Of a stretch of 64,000 nucleotides of DNA, positions 34,336 to 47,021 are shown piece after piece. Position 1 is the stretch's first letter, and each line of letters opens with the position of its first letter. The DNA is taken from positions 593,817 to 657,816 of the forward strand of contig NW_003101671.1 in assembly GCF_000003855.2 (NCBI RefSeq). The letters are read 5' to 3'. Under the pieces are notes generated by a model. It ran no database searches. It was not told the DNA's origin and saw nothing but the letters and a program-made list of their open reading frames with translations. The DNA is from Blastomyces gilchristii SLH14081 (lineage: Eukaryota > Ascomycota > Eurotiomycetes > Onygenales > Ajellomycetaceae). Both the position numbers and the translations under genes were made by a program.

Positions 34336-37262
34336 TCAAAGTCAGTACTGATATTATAAGCTCTAGATGCAATATTCTGTATACAATTATCTATTACAGC
34401 TGAGTGAGTATTAATATCAATATTAAGATCTGTTAGCTCTGATATTGAATCTGATATAGAAAGAATTGAAATGTTATAATAATTATACTTATTATTTTTC
34501 TTCTCTGTTTTTTCAGAGCTTTGAGTATTTTTTTCAGAGTAGAAAACATCAATATCTGCAGTATCTATAATCTTATTCAATTAATTAATTAAAGTTATTA
34601 ATAATTCTTGAACTTTTATATATAAAAGCTTCACCTTCTTAGATACTCAATCTCTTAGTTGTCTTTCAATGTAGAGATCTTCAGAATTGAATTTTCTATT
34701 CTTATCAAATATCACATCTCTTACTCTTATCATTCATTCTAAGTATGAAATTCAAATTCAATAGATGTTTGTAGAATTATATTCAACTAGATATTTAATA
34801 TATACTCAGAAATCTAGCTTCTGAGAGTGATTTCTATTGAGAACTTTATTCAGTATCTTTGCATAGATGTAATATCTGTAGATTTATAAATAAGTATAAA
34901 AGTGAGATTTAATCTATAGAAATTCTTTCAATACTTATAGAGATAACTTTCAATCTAGAATTCTAGTAGAGATTTAATTTACAAGATAGATAATAGTAAG
35001 TACAATCTCAGAGAAAAGTAATTATAATAGAAGAGATTCTATCTGTAGAGTTCTTGTCTTTATTATTAATATTGCTTCTGCTCACTCTGCTGTATCATTT
35101 TACTCATGAATATACTCTGAAGAATACTTCATCTCTAGATCTTTATCATTTACTCAATTTATGAAGTTATCTATCTTCTTAACTGCAGTATCATTGTCAA
35201 TATAAATAATCTTTATAGTATAGTTAAATTGATGTTTAATTCAATTAATAGCTTATCTAAGAGCTTTTCAGATTTCTGATTTTCAGATAGCTGTGATAGC
35301 TATATGAAATTGTAGATAATTACACATGAAATGTATAAGATAACACTTATCATTATAGCACTGTGTAGAGTCATGTGTGATATCAGTGTATAGATGTTTA
35401 AATGATATTTAAGATCTAATGTGAAGATATCTAAATATTTGATTTTTCACATTAGATAGATGACAGAGTTTGCAAAGCTCAGTGATAAGCTTGTTCACAG
35501 TGTCTTCTAAATAAGTGATTTGAACATCAGTTGTATCATTTACAAGCTTTTGAATGATGATTTTTAAAGAATGTTCTAATCTCTTATATTATATAGACTG
35601 TGTAGCTATAGAGATCTTAGGTTTTTATAAAGATTTTATAGAAGTGTATATTAACAGATTGAAAGAATGATTTGTTAAAGTGTGTATTAATAGATTAGAA
35701 GAAGAATTTGTAGAAGTTGAAGAATTTAAAAATATTATTTTTTCAGATATAGAGATTTTTGAAGTGTAAGATATAACAGCTGTATTAACTTTAATAGTGA
35801 ATTTTTCTGATATAGTTGAGAAAACAGTTATATTACTATATTCTGTAACTAGCAATCTCTTAAATACTTTAATACATGCAAAGATTATATTATCTGTGTA
35901 TTTTTACAATCTGAAGTCTTTTTCATTATAATAGATGTCTTCTATATAAAAACACAGTTTTCATACAATAATATTTGTATGAAAATTCAGAATATAAGCT
36001 GTATTAATAAGATTGATATTGAACTGCTTTTCTGCTTCATTTATTATAATAGTTCTAACAGTTTTATAATCTTCAACTTTAGTGCTGAAATTATCTGTAT
36101 AAACTTCCATGTTCATGTTTATAGATGTAAAGAATAGAAAATATGTTCAATTATTGTATATATACTGTTTTATATCAGTATCAAAGATTCAGAAGTTTCA
36201 GAGATAGAAGTGTGAATTTAAAGAGTTTATTAATATTTTTTGAATTTACTGATTAATAGATTGATAATTGATAGATTAAGAATCTGATTACTTCAGAACT
36301 ATTTCTTCTAGAACTACTTCATCTATTATATCTGTATTTATAAATAAATCTCTAGATATTGCATGATTAACACATCTCTTCAATTCTTAATTCTTAAGAG
36401 CTTGATCAATCTGAGTTCTCTTCTCTCTGTTTTTCTTCTATTCAGATAACTTTCTTGATGAATTGAGATAGTAGTGCTGAGTGTATTAGTGACAGACTCT
36501 GCAGATACAGTTTCTGAATATTACTGATAATGAGATCTTTTACTGAGATCTTTTATTAAGAGTAGTAAAATTCATAGATTTATTTTCTTTAAGAATACTT
36601 ATTTCTCTATATTATTTCTTAAAGTTCTTAACTAACTCTATCAAAGATATGACATCTTTATTATATCAGACATTCTTAGCTCATACTTATATATAATCTA
36701 CATTAATAGCTAGATTCATATTAAAGAAATCTTTCTTCAAGTTGAACTGTTCAGTTATATCTGTCTCTTTGATATTATCTTTAATAAGAGATCAGTCATT
36801 TAATCACTTCTCTATATCTCTGTTTTTCAGTGCTTTACAGAGATCATGATATCAGATTCTCATATTATCTTGATAGTCTGCAGTTATGAGTGAGAGATAA
36901 TCTCTTAATAAACAGATAATCTTCTTTATATCATCATTCTTACTATGCATATATTATAGTTCTGTGATATTCACTGTTCTTTATATAACATCTTATATCT
37001 TTGTCATACCTTCATTCAATTTCTCATATTTTATATATTTGATTTTTCACACAGTGATCTTGATATTATATACTATCTTGATCTCTGCAGTGACTTCTTC
37101 TGAACACTCAGATTTCAGAGATTCTTCTAGTTCAGAGAAAATATCAGGTTTATCAAGATTGATAAAGTCTGATATCTTCTTGTTCTTTGTGTATTCTAGC
37201 ATATACTTGTATCAAAGTTTTCAATCTTCAGAAACACTAAGGTGAACTGTTGCACTAGACAT
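34336..37262 (-). pseudogene. Copia gag, protease and integrase remnants
   Basis: The minus-strand frame starts at ATG 37262 and reads MSSATVHLSVSED, then FINLDKPDIFSELEESL, similar to the N-terminal gag of fungal Copia elements. Near 35130-35075 it reads YSSEYIHE, stop, NDTAE, the Copia integrase Q-N-G-x-A-E signature. Frames are broken by stops. It joins 27061 across the family-A insertion. Confidence 0.75.
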
Positions 37263-37536
37263 TGTCTTATCTGTCATATCAGTTATATTGAATGAATTGA
37301 GAAATCAGTTCAAGTATTTGAGAATATGATCAGAATTCAGTGTATAACAGTTAAGTATTTCAGAATGTATACATGTCAGAATCTATCTTCTCAGTTTGAA
37401 TGATAGTTATCAGTTCAAATGAGAATTGAGATTGATGATCAATTGTCTCAGTTTGAATGATAGTTAATCAGTTTGAAAGAGGATTGAAATCAGTGTATCG
37501 CGCTTCTCTTCAGATGCTGCTTACCAAGCTCATAAC

Positions 37537-37804
37537 TGTTGAAATTGGTGTCACGGATGAATATGTTGAAGACATATGAATCTTATGTGTATCAAGATCT
37601 GCTTGTTATATTATTCATGCACTATCTAATATATCTATTTCATACAAAAGATAGAGCTATTTATAGTAAAATATATGTGCGAGCCAAGAGAGCTAGCATA
37701 AGCAAGTATTAGATGAGTGTTGTAGTAAGCTGATGATGATGAGAAATATTGTAGTAATACGATGTTAGTGGCGTTCAGTAGTGTATAACCTCTTTTTCCT
37801 GACA
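37537..37804 (-). repeat. 5' LTR of the Copia element
   Basis: 268 bp, followed by CCTAG at 37805-37809. It keeps more C and G (for example GTGGCGTTCAG) than the left LTR (GATGATATTCAG). Confidence 0.9.
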
Positions 37805-37809
37805 CCTAG

Positions 37810-38159
37810 TTATCTACAATTCCAAGATGATTGCCAACAGGACCAAATGGAACAAATTTCTATTTCTTTTTTTTTTCCTCTTCTTTTTTTAATTAATTAT
37901 TATTATTATTATTATTATTATTATTTTCCAAATAATTCATTTAATAATCGTCCTACCACCTTCTATTAGCTTTGTATCAACTCAGTCATGCACGTAAAGA
38001 ACCGACGAAACGTACCGTGTAAACCATGCATGTGCCATCTGATAGGTCACAGTAGACATTGTTGTATACATCATGATACTACAATACAAAAAAGAAAAGG
38101 AGGACGATGCTTAGTTCAACTTCATTTCATTTACACACCAGAAAAAAAAGAAAAAAAGG
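37810..38159. other. Intergenic, resumes the pre-insertion locus
   Basis: Normal-composition DNA with a (TTA)n microsatellite (about 37895-37924). No gene supported. The 3' UTR of the small secreted protein gene probably falls here. Confidence 0.5.
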
Positions 38160-38342
38160 TCATGGGACGGGACGTACAAGTGCCATCTGCCAACAGTCAA
38201 GACTCTCTTGGCACATATAGTCTGCCAGACAGCGGAATTCCAGAGAGCACGGGAGCCAGAATGGTTCTTTTCTTGCGTGTATGATGGTGGTCTTGGGAAC
38301 AACGAGGAGAAGGGCTGCCAGGACTGCGATGGCAGGCTTCAT
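38160..38342 (-). CDS. Candidate small secreted cysteine-rich protein (60 residues)
   Basis: The start sits in CCACCATGAAG, an ideal fungal initiation context. Residues 1-23 form a signal peptide (MKPAIAVLAALLLVV..., likely cut after His-Ala 22-23). The mature part of 37 residues has four Cys at 32, 38, 44 and 50, spaced C-x5-C-x5-C-x5-C, consistent with two disulphides. A TA-rich box (rc of 38383-38402) lies 40-60 bases upstream, fitting a TATA element. No intron is needed. The product resembles no family I can name; small secreted Cys-rich proteins in fungi include effectors and antimicrobial peptides, but nothing here shows a role. Short length makes chance a real possibility. Confidence 0.5.
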   Translation of the reverse strand: MKPAIAVLAALLLVVPKTTIIHARKEPFWLPCSLEFRCLADYMCQESLDCWQMALVRPVP

Positions 38343-41300
38343 GGTGGATGGTGTATCCTATTTTTCTGGATCTTTGTTGTGTGTATATATATATATATAT
38401 ATATTGTACTGTACATTGTATTGTATAAAACTGACTATATATATAAAAAAAGTGTACTCAAATTAAGACCACTCGCGCTCACTCACCCCCCTCCTTTCAA
38501 TATATACCCCACCAGGGGGGGGACCCTCCTTTCATCGTCATCGCCATCGCCGTCCTCTATTCCCGGGGGTATTTGAAATTGGAAAAGAAGCTCAGAGGCC
38601 TCGGCAATATCCCCCTGGATCGCATCGCCAAGTATTTCCCGTTTATAAACTCCCCGCCGCCCATTCGTTACCGAAGCGCGGGTGACGGTGGTACCCACCC
38701 GGCTACCCTACCTGTGGGGGGAGGACCGGGGCGGTAGCTACCCTATGAGCTACCCGGGATGGATCCATGGCAGCCCACGGCCAGATCCCCGGGTAACCAG
38801 GGTGAGTCATACCTACCTAGCTCTGAGGCAGGTTGTGTCATCTCTAATCTGTTGACTGTGATTCGTGCGGAATCGTGCATGCGACGGAGTTTTAGCGGCA
38901 GCTTACCCTGGGTATTGCAAGGAAATTCACGCGATATGATTGGGCGGCTAACTATGGCACTAACGCGGGGCTGCAACAGCGGGTATCGCGCCAAGGGTCA
39001 GGCACGAATTTTCTAAACCTTCATTGTTTTTCCTTACGAGTGATTTTTTATGATGATGATTATCATGCCATTCCAGCAGACATGTAGCAGTTTGAAAATC
39101 CTGTTATATTACTACCTTTACACACCAAATATCAGTGAAAAATGGATCTTAATGAGTCTCAAATTGATCACTTCTGCAGCAGCAAGCCTTATTAACTGCT
39201 GTCTCTGACATAGATACTGTCATATTGCCTCTCAAGTTACATTATCACAGTTGCTCACCATGATTGGTGATTTTTGATGATATTTGCAGGTCTCTGGATG
39301 CTGTACAGCCACACTGGAATGTGTCAGCAGATATCATGACAAATTTAACTTGAATAGGTTTAAATCTACCATTTTTTCAACTAAATACAATACACTGTTG
39401 AACTCCATATTTATTAATAAATATGAATCTGACTGCCAGCTTGGCATGCTTGGAGAGTTGTACGGAGTTATACGCAGAATCTACCGAACAGAAGGCCTTA
39501 TCCGGCCAGGTTAGCGCGTATAACCCCGGCCAGAGCCGTCCAGGGCCGTACAAGCTGGCACTATACGGACTTATACGGCCCTGGACGGGGTCACCGAACA
39601 GGCCCTTAGTTCGTTCTGCGTCTTTTATTTCAGCAAACAGACTGAGCACGACGGGGTATAAGAACGGTGCAATGATGAACGTGAAGGTTTTATGCTTCTC
39701 TAAATTGTCCACAAGAGAAGAAAATAAAAAAATAAACAAAAAGATTGAATTTGAATTTGAATTTGTTTATGGGTACATCTAGTCTAGATGGAGCTATGAG
39801 GACAATGATACGATGATGATCAGATGATAAATAAAGTTGGGGAATAAAAAAAAAGAGACAAACAAAAAGAACAAATGAAAGAAAAAATGATAATGACGGG
39901 CAAACAGGGAAGCATTGATTGGATAGAAAATGGAACATTATGAAGCACATGACGAATAACTAGCGCTAGCATAGGCTTACTAAGGTCGGAACGTGAATGG
40001 AAACATGGAAGGAAAAGCGATGGGATGTAAGGGAAGAAGAAACAAGATAGGGGAAAAGTTCATGGTACATACATTTCAGGGGACGGAATTGAAAACGTTG
40101 ACGCGCACTGCCTTTCATTAGGTTTGGCGTTTCGAATTGGCAGTGGCCGTTTGGCTATTCATCGTCGACAGGGGGTTCAGAAAAAAAAATGAAAAAATGA
40201 AAATGAAAATGATAAATCAGAGCTAGTGAGAACAAATACATGAACTGAAGTGGGTTTGCGGGAACATACTTGGAGAGGAATCAATACAAACAACGGCTCT
40301 TTCGTTGAAGAAAGATGGGAAAGTGCATTAGGTCTGTCTTTGGGGAGGATGGGCGCGAGCTACGCCAAAGGACAGAGGCGGTTTGCAACTCTTGTCTCGA
40401 TTGGTATCGATCCAAGATGTAGCCGTGAACAAAAGACAGGTAAAAAAACAAGCTGACATGGTAAACTGACGAGAAATTGAGCCTGGATTTGAGAAGGGGA
40501 AGAAAGGAAGGAAAAAAAAGGGGGGGGGGGATATGGAAAGAAAGAAAGAAAGAAAAAAGAGCTTGACAACGTCGACCATCTGTGAATTTCGAATCACCTC
40601 TTTCCCAATCCAATCATATCGTCCAAGGAGTATATATCATGACGATTGACGAACTGGGTTGATCAGTGCATCATAGCCGCAAGAGCGCGCCGCAGCGCAA
40701 ATACAAATCGGCCCGCGGGAAAAAACAGGCAATAAATGTGATACTAGTCAAAAATATATTGGACGAAAATAGATGTGAGGCGGCTGCCAACCGTGGGACA
40801 GAACCCAGTATCATAACCCACCGCCTATCCAAACCACAAACCACAACGTATGCTTGAATGCAAAGAAGACAGCAAGAATGTCAAGCAACGTAAATGTAGA
40901 AAAATGGGTTTGATTGAAGAAAGACAGATCACGTGTGCAAAAGTGCATAGAACACATCGGCTTGCGAGATCTTGAGCCGTCCTATCGCGTAGGGATGCTT
41001 GTCTCACGATGGAAATAATGAACTTAGGAAATACAATACATTCCCTTTTTTTCGTTTTTGCTGGATGGACGGTATGGAGGGGGGCCGGCAAAAACAGTTG
41101 CTAAAAGTTTCAATGGACGACGTCTGGTGGGAATTCAGGAAAGAAAATGACACCAAGGATGCCAAAATATGTCCCGTCTGGATGCGATTGGCGCGTATGA
41201 GATAAGAAAAAATACAAAATTCTTTGGCGAGGGACGTGGAGGGATGCGTCGTAATGTTTATTGCCAAGACACCTAAATCGTTAAAATGTATCGTTCGGTA

Positions 41301-41711
41301 TATGGTCTGCGTTCTTTGCTTCGTGCCTTTGGGCGTATCTGCATTTTGTGCCTTGCGTAACGTTTATCTGTGCCCGGTAATAAACAAGAAAAAGGAAGAA
41401 AAAAGAGAAGATGCCAAAATAAAAGGGAAATCGTTTACAGATCTGATGTAGAGAGGTCTGAAAAAAATGGCGTCAGTCGTGGGAGACAAGACAATATCAT
41501 CAAGACATGGTATTTTCTTTCCCTCCCATCCCCGAAGATGCTTATTGGGCCGTTAAACAAAATAATTTCTCATGACTCGTGTCGTCGTGAATCTGGTGTA
41601 CATTTGCGAACGAACAAAACAAAAACAGGGTAAAAAAGAAGACAAAAATTGAAGAAGACTAAGTAACAGGCCTGCAGGGGCAACGTAGACCCGGGGATGC
41701 ATGGTAAATGT
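38343..41711. other. Intergenic between the small secreted protein and the Pumilio gene
   Basis: Several open frames of 60-120 codons occur on both strands but none has a domain, good start context or splice support. About 39010-39430 is more AT-rich and poor in CpG and may be an old repeat. It holds an 18-bp perfect palindrome (39407-39424) and, just downstream, a hairpin (39536-39588). The 3' UTR of the Pumilio gene lies at the right end. Confidence 0.5.
39536..39588. repeat. Inverted repeat with 15-bp perfect arms
   Basis: Arms CCGTCCAGGGCCGTA (39536-39550) and TACGGCCCTGGACGG (39574-39588) surround a 23-base loop. Direct repeats containing ACCGAACAG lie outside (39483 and 39592), so this may be a fold-back element remnant. 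Confidence 0.6.
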
Positions 41712-44700
41712 TCAAGAGAAAAATGGGTATCCCTGTACTGGAAAAGCATTGATTCCGTTCGTAGCTTGTTGAGGAATCGGGCTGTAGATGGTGGGTGAGT
41801 TGCCTTCATTGCCGTTAACGTTACCGGTGGCGGGCGGGGTATTGGCAGAACTGTTACTGCCATTCGCTGCAGATGAGGCGGAAGATGAGCTACTGTTGGT
41901 TGCCGTCGCTTTGTTAATCATATTATCGCCGACGTTGTTAAACTGCTGTTGTGGATATTGGGTAATGATGGAGTTTGGAAAGGGGTGAATCTGGTGGTAC
42001 ACGTTCGTCATATCGTTAGGTGTAATTTGGCCGCTGGAACCCCCGCTCACGCGACCTTGGTTCTCGACACTCAGGATCTTTCCGGCAATGCGGCGACCGT
42101 GAGGAGTCTGGCGAATTGCTGGGAGGATCGGACGGATAGCTTCGATCAGTTTGGTGCGATATTCAGGGTCAGCAAAATCCATGGCTGTTTGAACGACATA
42201 GTTCGCAAAGGAGTCACGGAGCATTTTTTCGAGTTCACTGGGGACCAGCATCTCCTCCACCAAAGAGGAACGAGACTGAGGATCGGCTGTCCGGATACAT
42301 TTCTCAATCACGTTCGAGCTGAATTTCTGCTTGGATAAGGCAGGGATGTTCCCACGGAAGCTGCGACAAATAGGCTCGATAAAGTGAGGCTCGTTGAGAT
42401 CCACTGTGGGTTAAGTTTGTCAGAAAATCGATCCCCTGAGTATCAGGGAGGTAGTGGAAATTCCTTACAGATATACTGAACCACGTAATTCCCAAACGGA
42501 TCCTGAACTAACGTGAATGCGTTATTAGTGATCTGTTCGATCAGTCGAGCACGCTGTTCGCCAGAAGCGTGGTCAATGCAACGTTGCAGCACGCAACAGC
42601 CGTGTCGATGCGTTCCAACTGCCACGCAGCTTGTCCCAACGGCATCATAAATGAACTAAAGAAAATCGAATGTTAGTAGCCTAAAAGAAACATCCGAACC
42701 TGAAGAGATATGGAGTACCTGAGCATCTGGTGCAGAGAGGCGATTCAAGCACTTCTGGATAACATGGTTTCCATTCAAATCTTGCACGAGTTCAACCACT
42801 CGATCACGTAACGCGTTGATCACGGTTTGAGTCTATAGCGTTGTTAGTAAACCGATAATACCGGCTTCATTTCAACGGCCACAATGGTACCTGTTCCGGT
42901 GTGGAGATGAATTCGATCATCTTCTGTAAAGCCCGAGTCCCATGCTGGTTCAGTGCGATCTTGACAAGTTGAGGAGCAGCATTGTTGATGAGGGCGGTAC
43001 GCTGTTCATCGTTGGAGTATTCGAGAAGCTTCTGGCAGAGGTAGTTCCCGAACGGATCTAAAAGAACGAAAAGCAAAACCAGATACGTCAGAAAGGAGAT
43101 CGCTGTGTTTATGTTGTAAGGCCAAGGACTAACCGGTCATTAGTTCCACAACATGAATATGGGTCTCCAAGAATATCATCTGCACATGTGCTGGGTTCTG
43201 CTCCTCCAGCTTCTTCTGCAGATAGCGACACCCATACTGGTCCTTACACATGCCATATAACTCGCCTTGATAGGTTTCCAATGGAGCGTTTCCAAACCGC
43301 GAAAATTGGACAGATTCACCATCTCCGCTACGGCGACCCTGGCCCGGGTTTCTTGCAGGGCTTTCTGGGAACCGAGCGTAGGGCGAATAAGGAGCAGTAT
43401 TGATATAGGAACCATATGGTGGGTTTGGCTGGAATGCTTGGGTTTGGCCATTGGCTTGGAGGGGGCTGGTAATGAATGGCTGCATGGCGTATCCATAAAC
43501 GGGATTTGGGAAAGAGGCCATAGCTGAAGTACCATTTGGCATCCCATTTATTCCATTTATCCCATTGGTTGGGGATGTCAATTGTGGTCCAAAAGGGGTG
43601 GCACTTGCCTGCAAAACTGACTGCAGTGGTTGGAGATTAAAGGCCTGATCCTCTCGCTCAGGGGACATTGGGGATGCTGGGGTGGTGTCGTTTGCATGGG
43701 AGTGAGGAGTAGCCGGAACCCGACCAACACTAGAAATATGCGAATGGAAATGCTCTGAGTGGGACGTTGGCGGAGTTACTGCAGTATAGCCATTATTCTT
43801 AGTGGGGATATCATTAGTGGAATATGACATCTGGAGAGAAGCAGGCCTAGACTGGGATCCATTGGCGGTACAGTAGAGGCTCTGGGTGTTGTGATACGTT
43901 GAAAACCCGGGCTCAAGTGAATGTCTGTGAGATTGGCGGGTGTCACTTGTAGGTGAAAATGGGGCTGAAATTTGCTCGCCTTGTGAGCGGTTGTTCCCAA
44001 CGTGCTGAGACATGTTCAATGAATTGTGAGGCAGTGAAGCGTGATGACGATGACCATAACTCTCTGGGCCTGGGGTACGTGAGTTGGCTAAATCCAAGGC
44101 AGCAGAATTGGCTGATAGCTAGATTAAGGAAACAACGTTAGTTTGATGTCTGATATCAGTTTAGAGTTAGAATAATGGTTTAAACACTTCGCTTACCAAA
44201 CCAGAATTATCGTCACGACGGATCAGGGTAGGGAATTTGTCGTCAGGATCGGTTAACTTGAGATAGCTCTTTACGTCAGGGGTTGGAATACGATCGTCGT
44301 CCTTCAAGCCCCTCCTATCTTCGTCGTCGTCATCCCCAAACGCAAACTTGGCTGGATGGAATGGATTCAGACCAATGGACCTGCTAAAGCCGTTGACTGT
44401 GGCTGTGGCTGTAGTTGTGGTGGAATTGGACTGCGAACCAAAACTGGACGTGGGTAGGGAGTATCTGTTGATACTACTAAAAATAAAGATAGTCAGCATC
44501 AAGTGAATAATGGGCAACGCTTTGTAGGGATGAATGTGAGAATGAAGTGGTAACGGGTCCAGAGGCCAAGCAAAGAACTGGAACACTGCTGGCTCGAGTC
44601 TTTGGAAGCCCCAGGGCTGCAGGAAACTAATTGATATACAAGCAAAAATGTAGAAATACATACGAGGCACCCTGACGAAAAGAGGGGAAAGGCTCCGGAA

Positions 44701-45990
44701 GATATTCCTCCTCAGAGTTCCGGCGAGAACCCAGCAGAGACTGAGGTGCAGATGCTTGGCTTGGAGCAGTAGATATTACTGATTTGGCCTGGCCAGTTGG
44801 AGATACAACCTGTGAAGGGCCAAAGAGGTTAAACACTCCAGGTGCCGTTGCACTGGAAGTTGAAAAACGAGTTGGACGAGAGAAGGCAGTCGGGAAACCG
44901 TTGTCTCTATATTCCGGCGGGGTTGTGGGTTCACTGACGGCACCAGCCAGGCTTGAGTTAGCATTAGCAAGGTCTCTAGCCATCTGGTCTAATTCCTGGC
45001 GCTCTTTCTCCTGTTGGAGATCCAAGAGCTTCATATCAGCCTCGAAGCGTTTTCTTTGCTCTCTCATGTATTCGATATGGGCTTTCTTCTTCTCGAACTG
45101 TAAAAGGTCGTCAGAAAACGAGTGCTATACGCAAAAGAATCGAAAGGCTGATGGAGGGAATTGACAAGCCAAAAAAATGAACGAGATCGGCGAAATGGTT
45201 AAGCAATCAAAGTGAGGGAGATGGGGGAGGGAGAAGTTGAAGTTGAAGTGTTATGGTATGAGAAGAGCTGCATGAAGTGTGAAAGTTGAAGAGTTGTAAA
45301 ACGTAGAGAAAGAGAAAATAAAAAGCAGGAGGGAAAGGGGGGCCCTCACCAACTGCGACTTGTGAATCTGCGTGGCCTGTGACGAAGCGAAAATCCAGAT
45401 ATAAGTCAGCCGGTCATCGCTCATACCATGCTCCAAAAAGGAATTTAGAAACTGAGCAAAGAAACCATCCAATCTCGCTGTAACATCTAGCATCGCTGCT
45501 ATACAAAGCTCCATTCACTTTTTATAGCCTCCCCTCTGCCCCAACGTCCTGTGCCACGCTCAACCCCCAACGCCCAACCCCCCCCCAACTACCAGCCGTT
45601 CCTCATTCCCTCCAATCCCACCACACCACTCCCCCACCAGTTCCCCCCCAACCAAACAACAGATGTGAAATATAACAACGACAACAATGACACAACAACA
45701 CAAGCAGCAGCTCAACTCACCGAGGAGAGGAAGTCCAAAGACTCCGGGAAAGGCAGGGGCTGGGTATTGTTAAAGGCGGGCCATGAGGAAAGCTTGCTGG
45801 CGTCGGTGGTGAAGCGACGTTGGAGGTTTGCGCGCACATCTGAGGGCGGGTGGAAGGCGGAGATGTAGCTGGCAGGCTGACCCCTGGTGGGCGAGGGGTA
45901 GCTGGAGAAAGGCGAGTCGGAGGGCGGAGAGCGAGGGGAGGAAAACCGGAGCTCTTCAAGACGCTCGCTCAGACCGTTCTTGAAAGCCAT
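41712..45990 (-). CDS. Pumilio/PUF-family RNA-binding protein, eight repeats
   Basis: Exons: 45990-45721, about 45477-45350, 45097-44664, 44476-44197, 44118-43134, 43057-42891, 42832-42719, 42655-42469 and 42403-41712, about 1,090 residues. All phases from exon 2 onward agree. The exon 1-2 junction is unresolved: the best donor (GTGAGT) leaves phase 0 but acceptors near 45478 need phase 1. A coiled coil (MREQRKRFEADMKLL) and long Ser/Asn/Pro-rich stretches precede the C-terminal PUF domain. Repeats read DQYGCRYLQ, DPFGNYLCQ, NQHGTRALQ, DLNGNHVIQ, HRHGCCVLQ, DPFGNYVVQ, QKFSSNVIE and DSFANYVVQ. The N-x-x-x-Q, S-x-x-x-E and C-x-x-x-Q side chains predict binding of UGUA-type sites in mRNA 3' UTRs, with repression or localisation of the message in the cytoplasm. 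Yeast Puf4/Mpt5 are the nearest relatives I recognise. A Ser/Asn-rich tail ends in GYPFFS. Confidence 0.9.
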
Positions 45991-46968
45991 TGTATAATAT
46001 GGGGCGAGTCTATGTGCGTTTGTCTATATCTCTCACTCACTCTTTTTCTCTCTCTCGCGCTATGTGTAAGTGTGCGTGTGCGTGTATGTGTGTGTGCGTG
46101 TGTGTATGGAGGGTGGCACAGACTACACGGACGCAGGAAGAATGAACATGTCAGAGAACGAAGGCGGGGGTGAGTGGGGAAAGCAGAGAGAACAAACGAG
46201 AGCAACCCAAAGCGAAAGAGCGCAGAAAACCCCGGCAGCGGGGGAGGGGAGATTTGGAGAGGGGAACGCGAGCTGTCTGCAGGAGGGCAGGAGGGTAGGG
46301 AGAACAGCAATTGGCAAAGAAAAAGCGAGCGCAGAGGGCGGGAAAAGAGAGGAGGGGAGGGAGAATGAAGCGACAGAGAGGGGAGGGGGGAGTTGATGAG
46401 ATGAGGTTGGAGGTTGAGAGAGGAGAGGAGGGAGAGGAGGGAGAGAGGATGCGGATAGGAGGGAGGAAGGCAGAGGCAGAAAGTGGCAGATGAGAGGAGA
46501 GCAGAGGCCGAGGTGGAAGTATGACTAAACAACCAACAACGCCCCCCCAGTCCCAGTCCCAGTCCCAAGTCCAAGTCCAGTCGGCGCAGTTGGCGGTGTG
46601 TCTTTTTTTCTTTTTTCTGTTCTTTCTGTTCTTTCTTTTCTTTCTTGGGCCTAACCCCTCGAACGCGGGACTATTGCTAACTAGCCACCGCTACAACTAG
46701 CCAGCCAGCCCACAGTCAAATCACCGAGACCAGAACCAAGGGGGTTGTTCCTTAATCATAATTCCCCCGCCCCAGTCACATCCACACACATGTCATCCCA
46801 TCTCCCGGGCTAACTGGCTGCTTGCTTGCTTGCTTGCGTGCTTGCTTGCTATCCGCGGAAAGAGGGCGGGAGGAAGGAAATGGAGGACAAGGGAGAGAGA
46901 AAAACACCGGATATGTTATTATTATTGAATAATGAAAGAATGTTACTCACGCAGGATTGCCAAGTACC

Positions 46969-47021
<53 letters not shown>

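Larger units (their letters stand above)
23228..37804 (-). mobile_element. Copia LTR retrotransposon, RIP-mutated, invaded by SINE, MITE and Gypsy
   Basis: Two 268-bp LTRs (23228-23495 and 37537-37804; TGTCGG... or TGTTGA... to TGACA) are flanked by CCTAG on both sides (23223-23227, 37805-37809). Minus-strand order is gag from ATG 37262 (MSSATVHLSVSED), integrase near 35.1 kb (NDTAE motif), RT end near 26.1-26.2 kb and RNase H tail near 23.6-24.3 kb. Removing the SINE, MITE and family-A Gypsy with one duplication each leaves 5,710 bp, a normal Copia size. The LTRs differ from each other by transitions in both directions, as expected when both copies mutated independently. Stops throughout make it inactive. 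Confidence 0.92.

Noticed and set aside
45969..46574. 201-codon minus-strand frame
   Set aside because: Low-complexity Ser/Leu/Pro from CT-rich leader DNA upstream of the Pumilio start; no domain.
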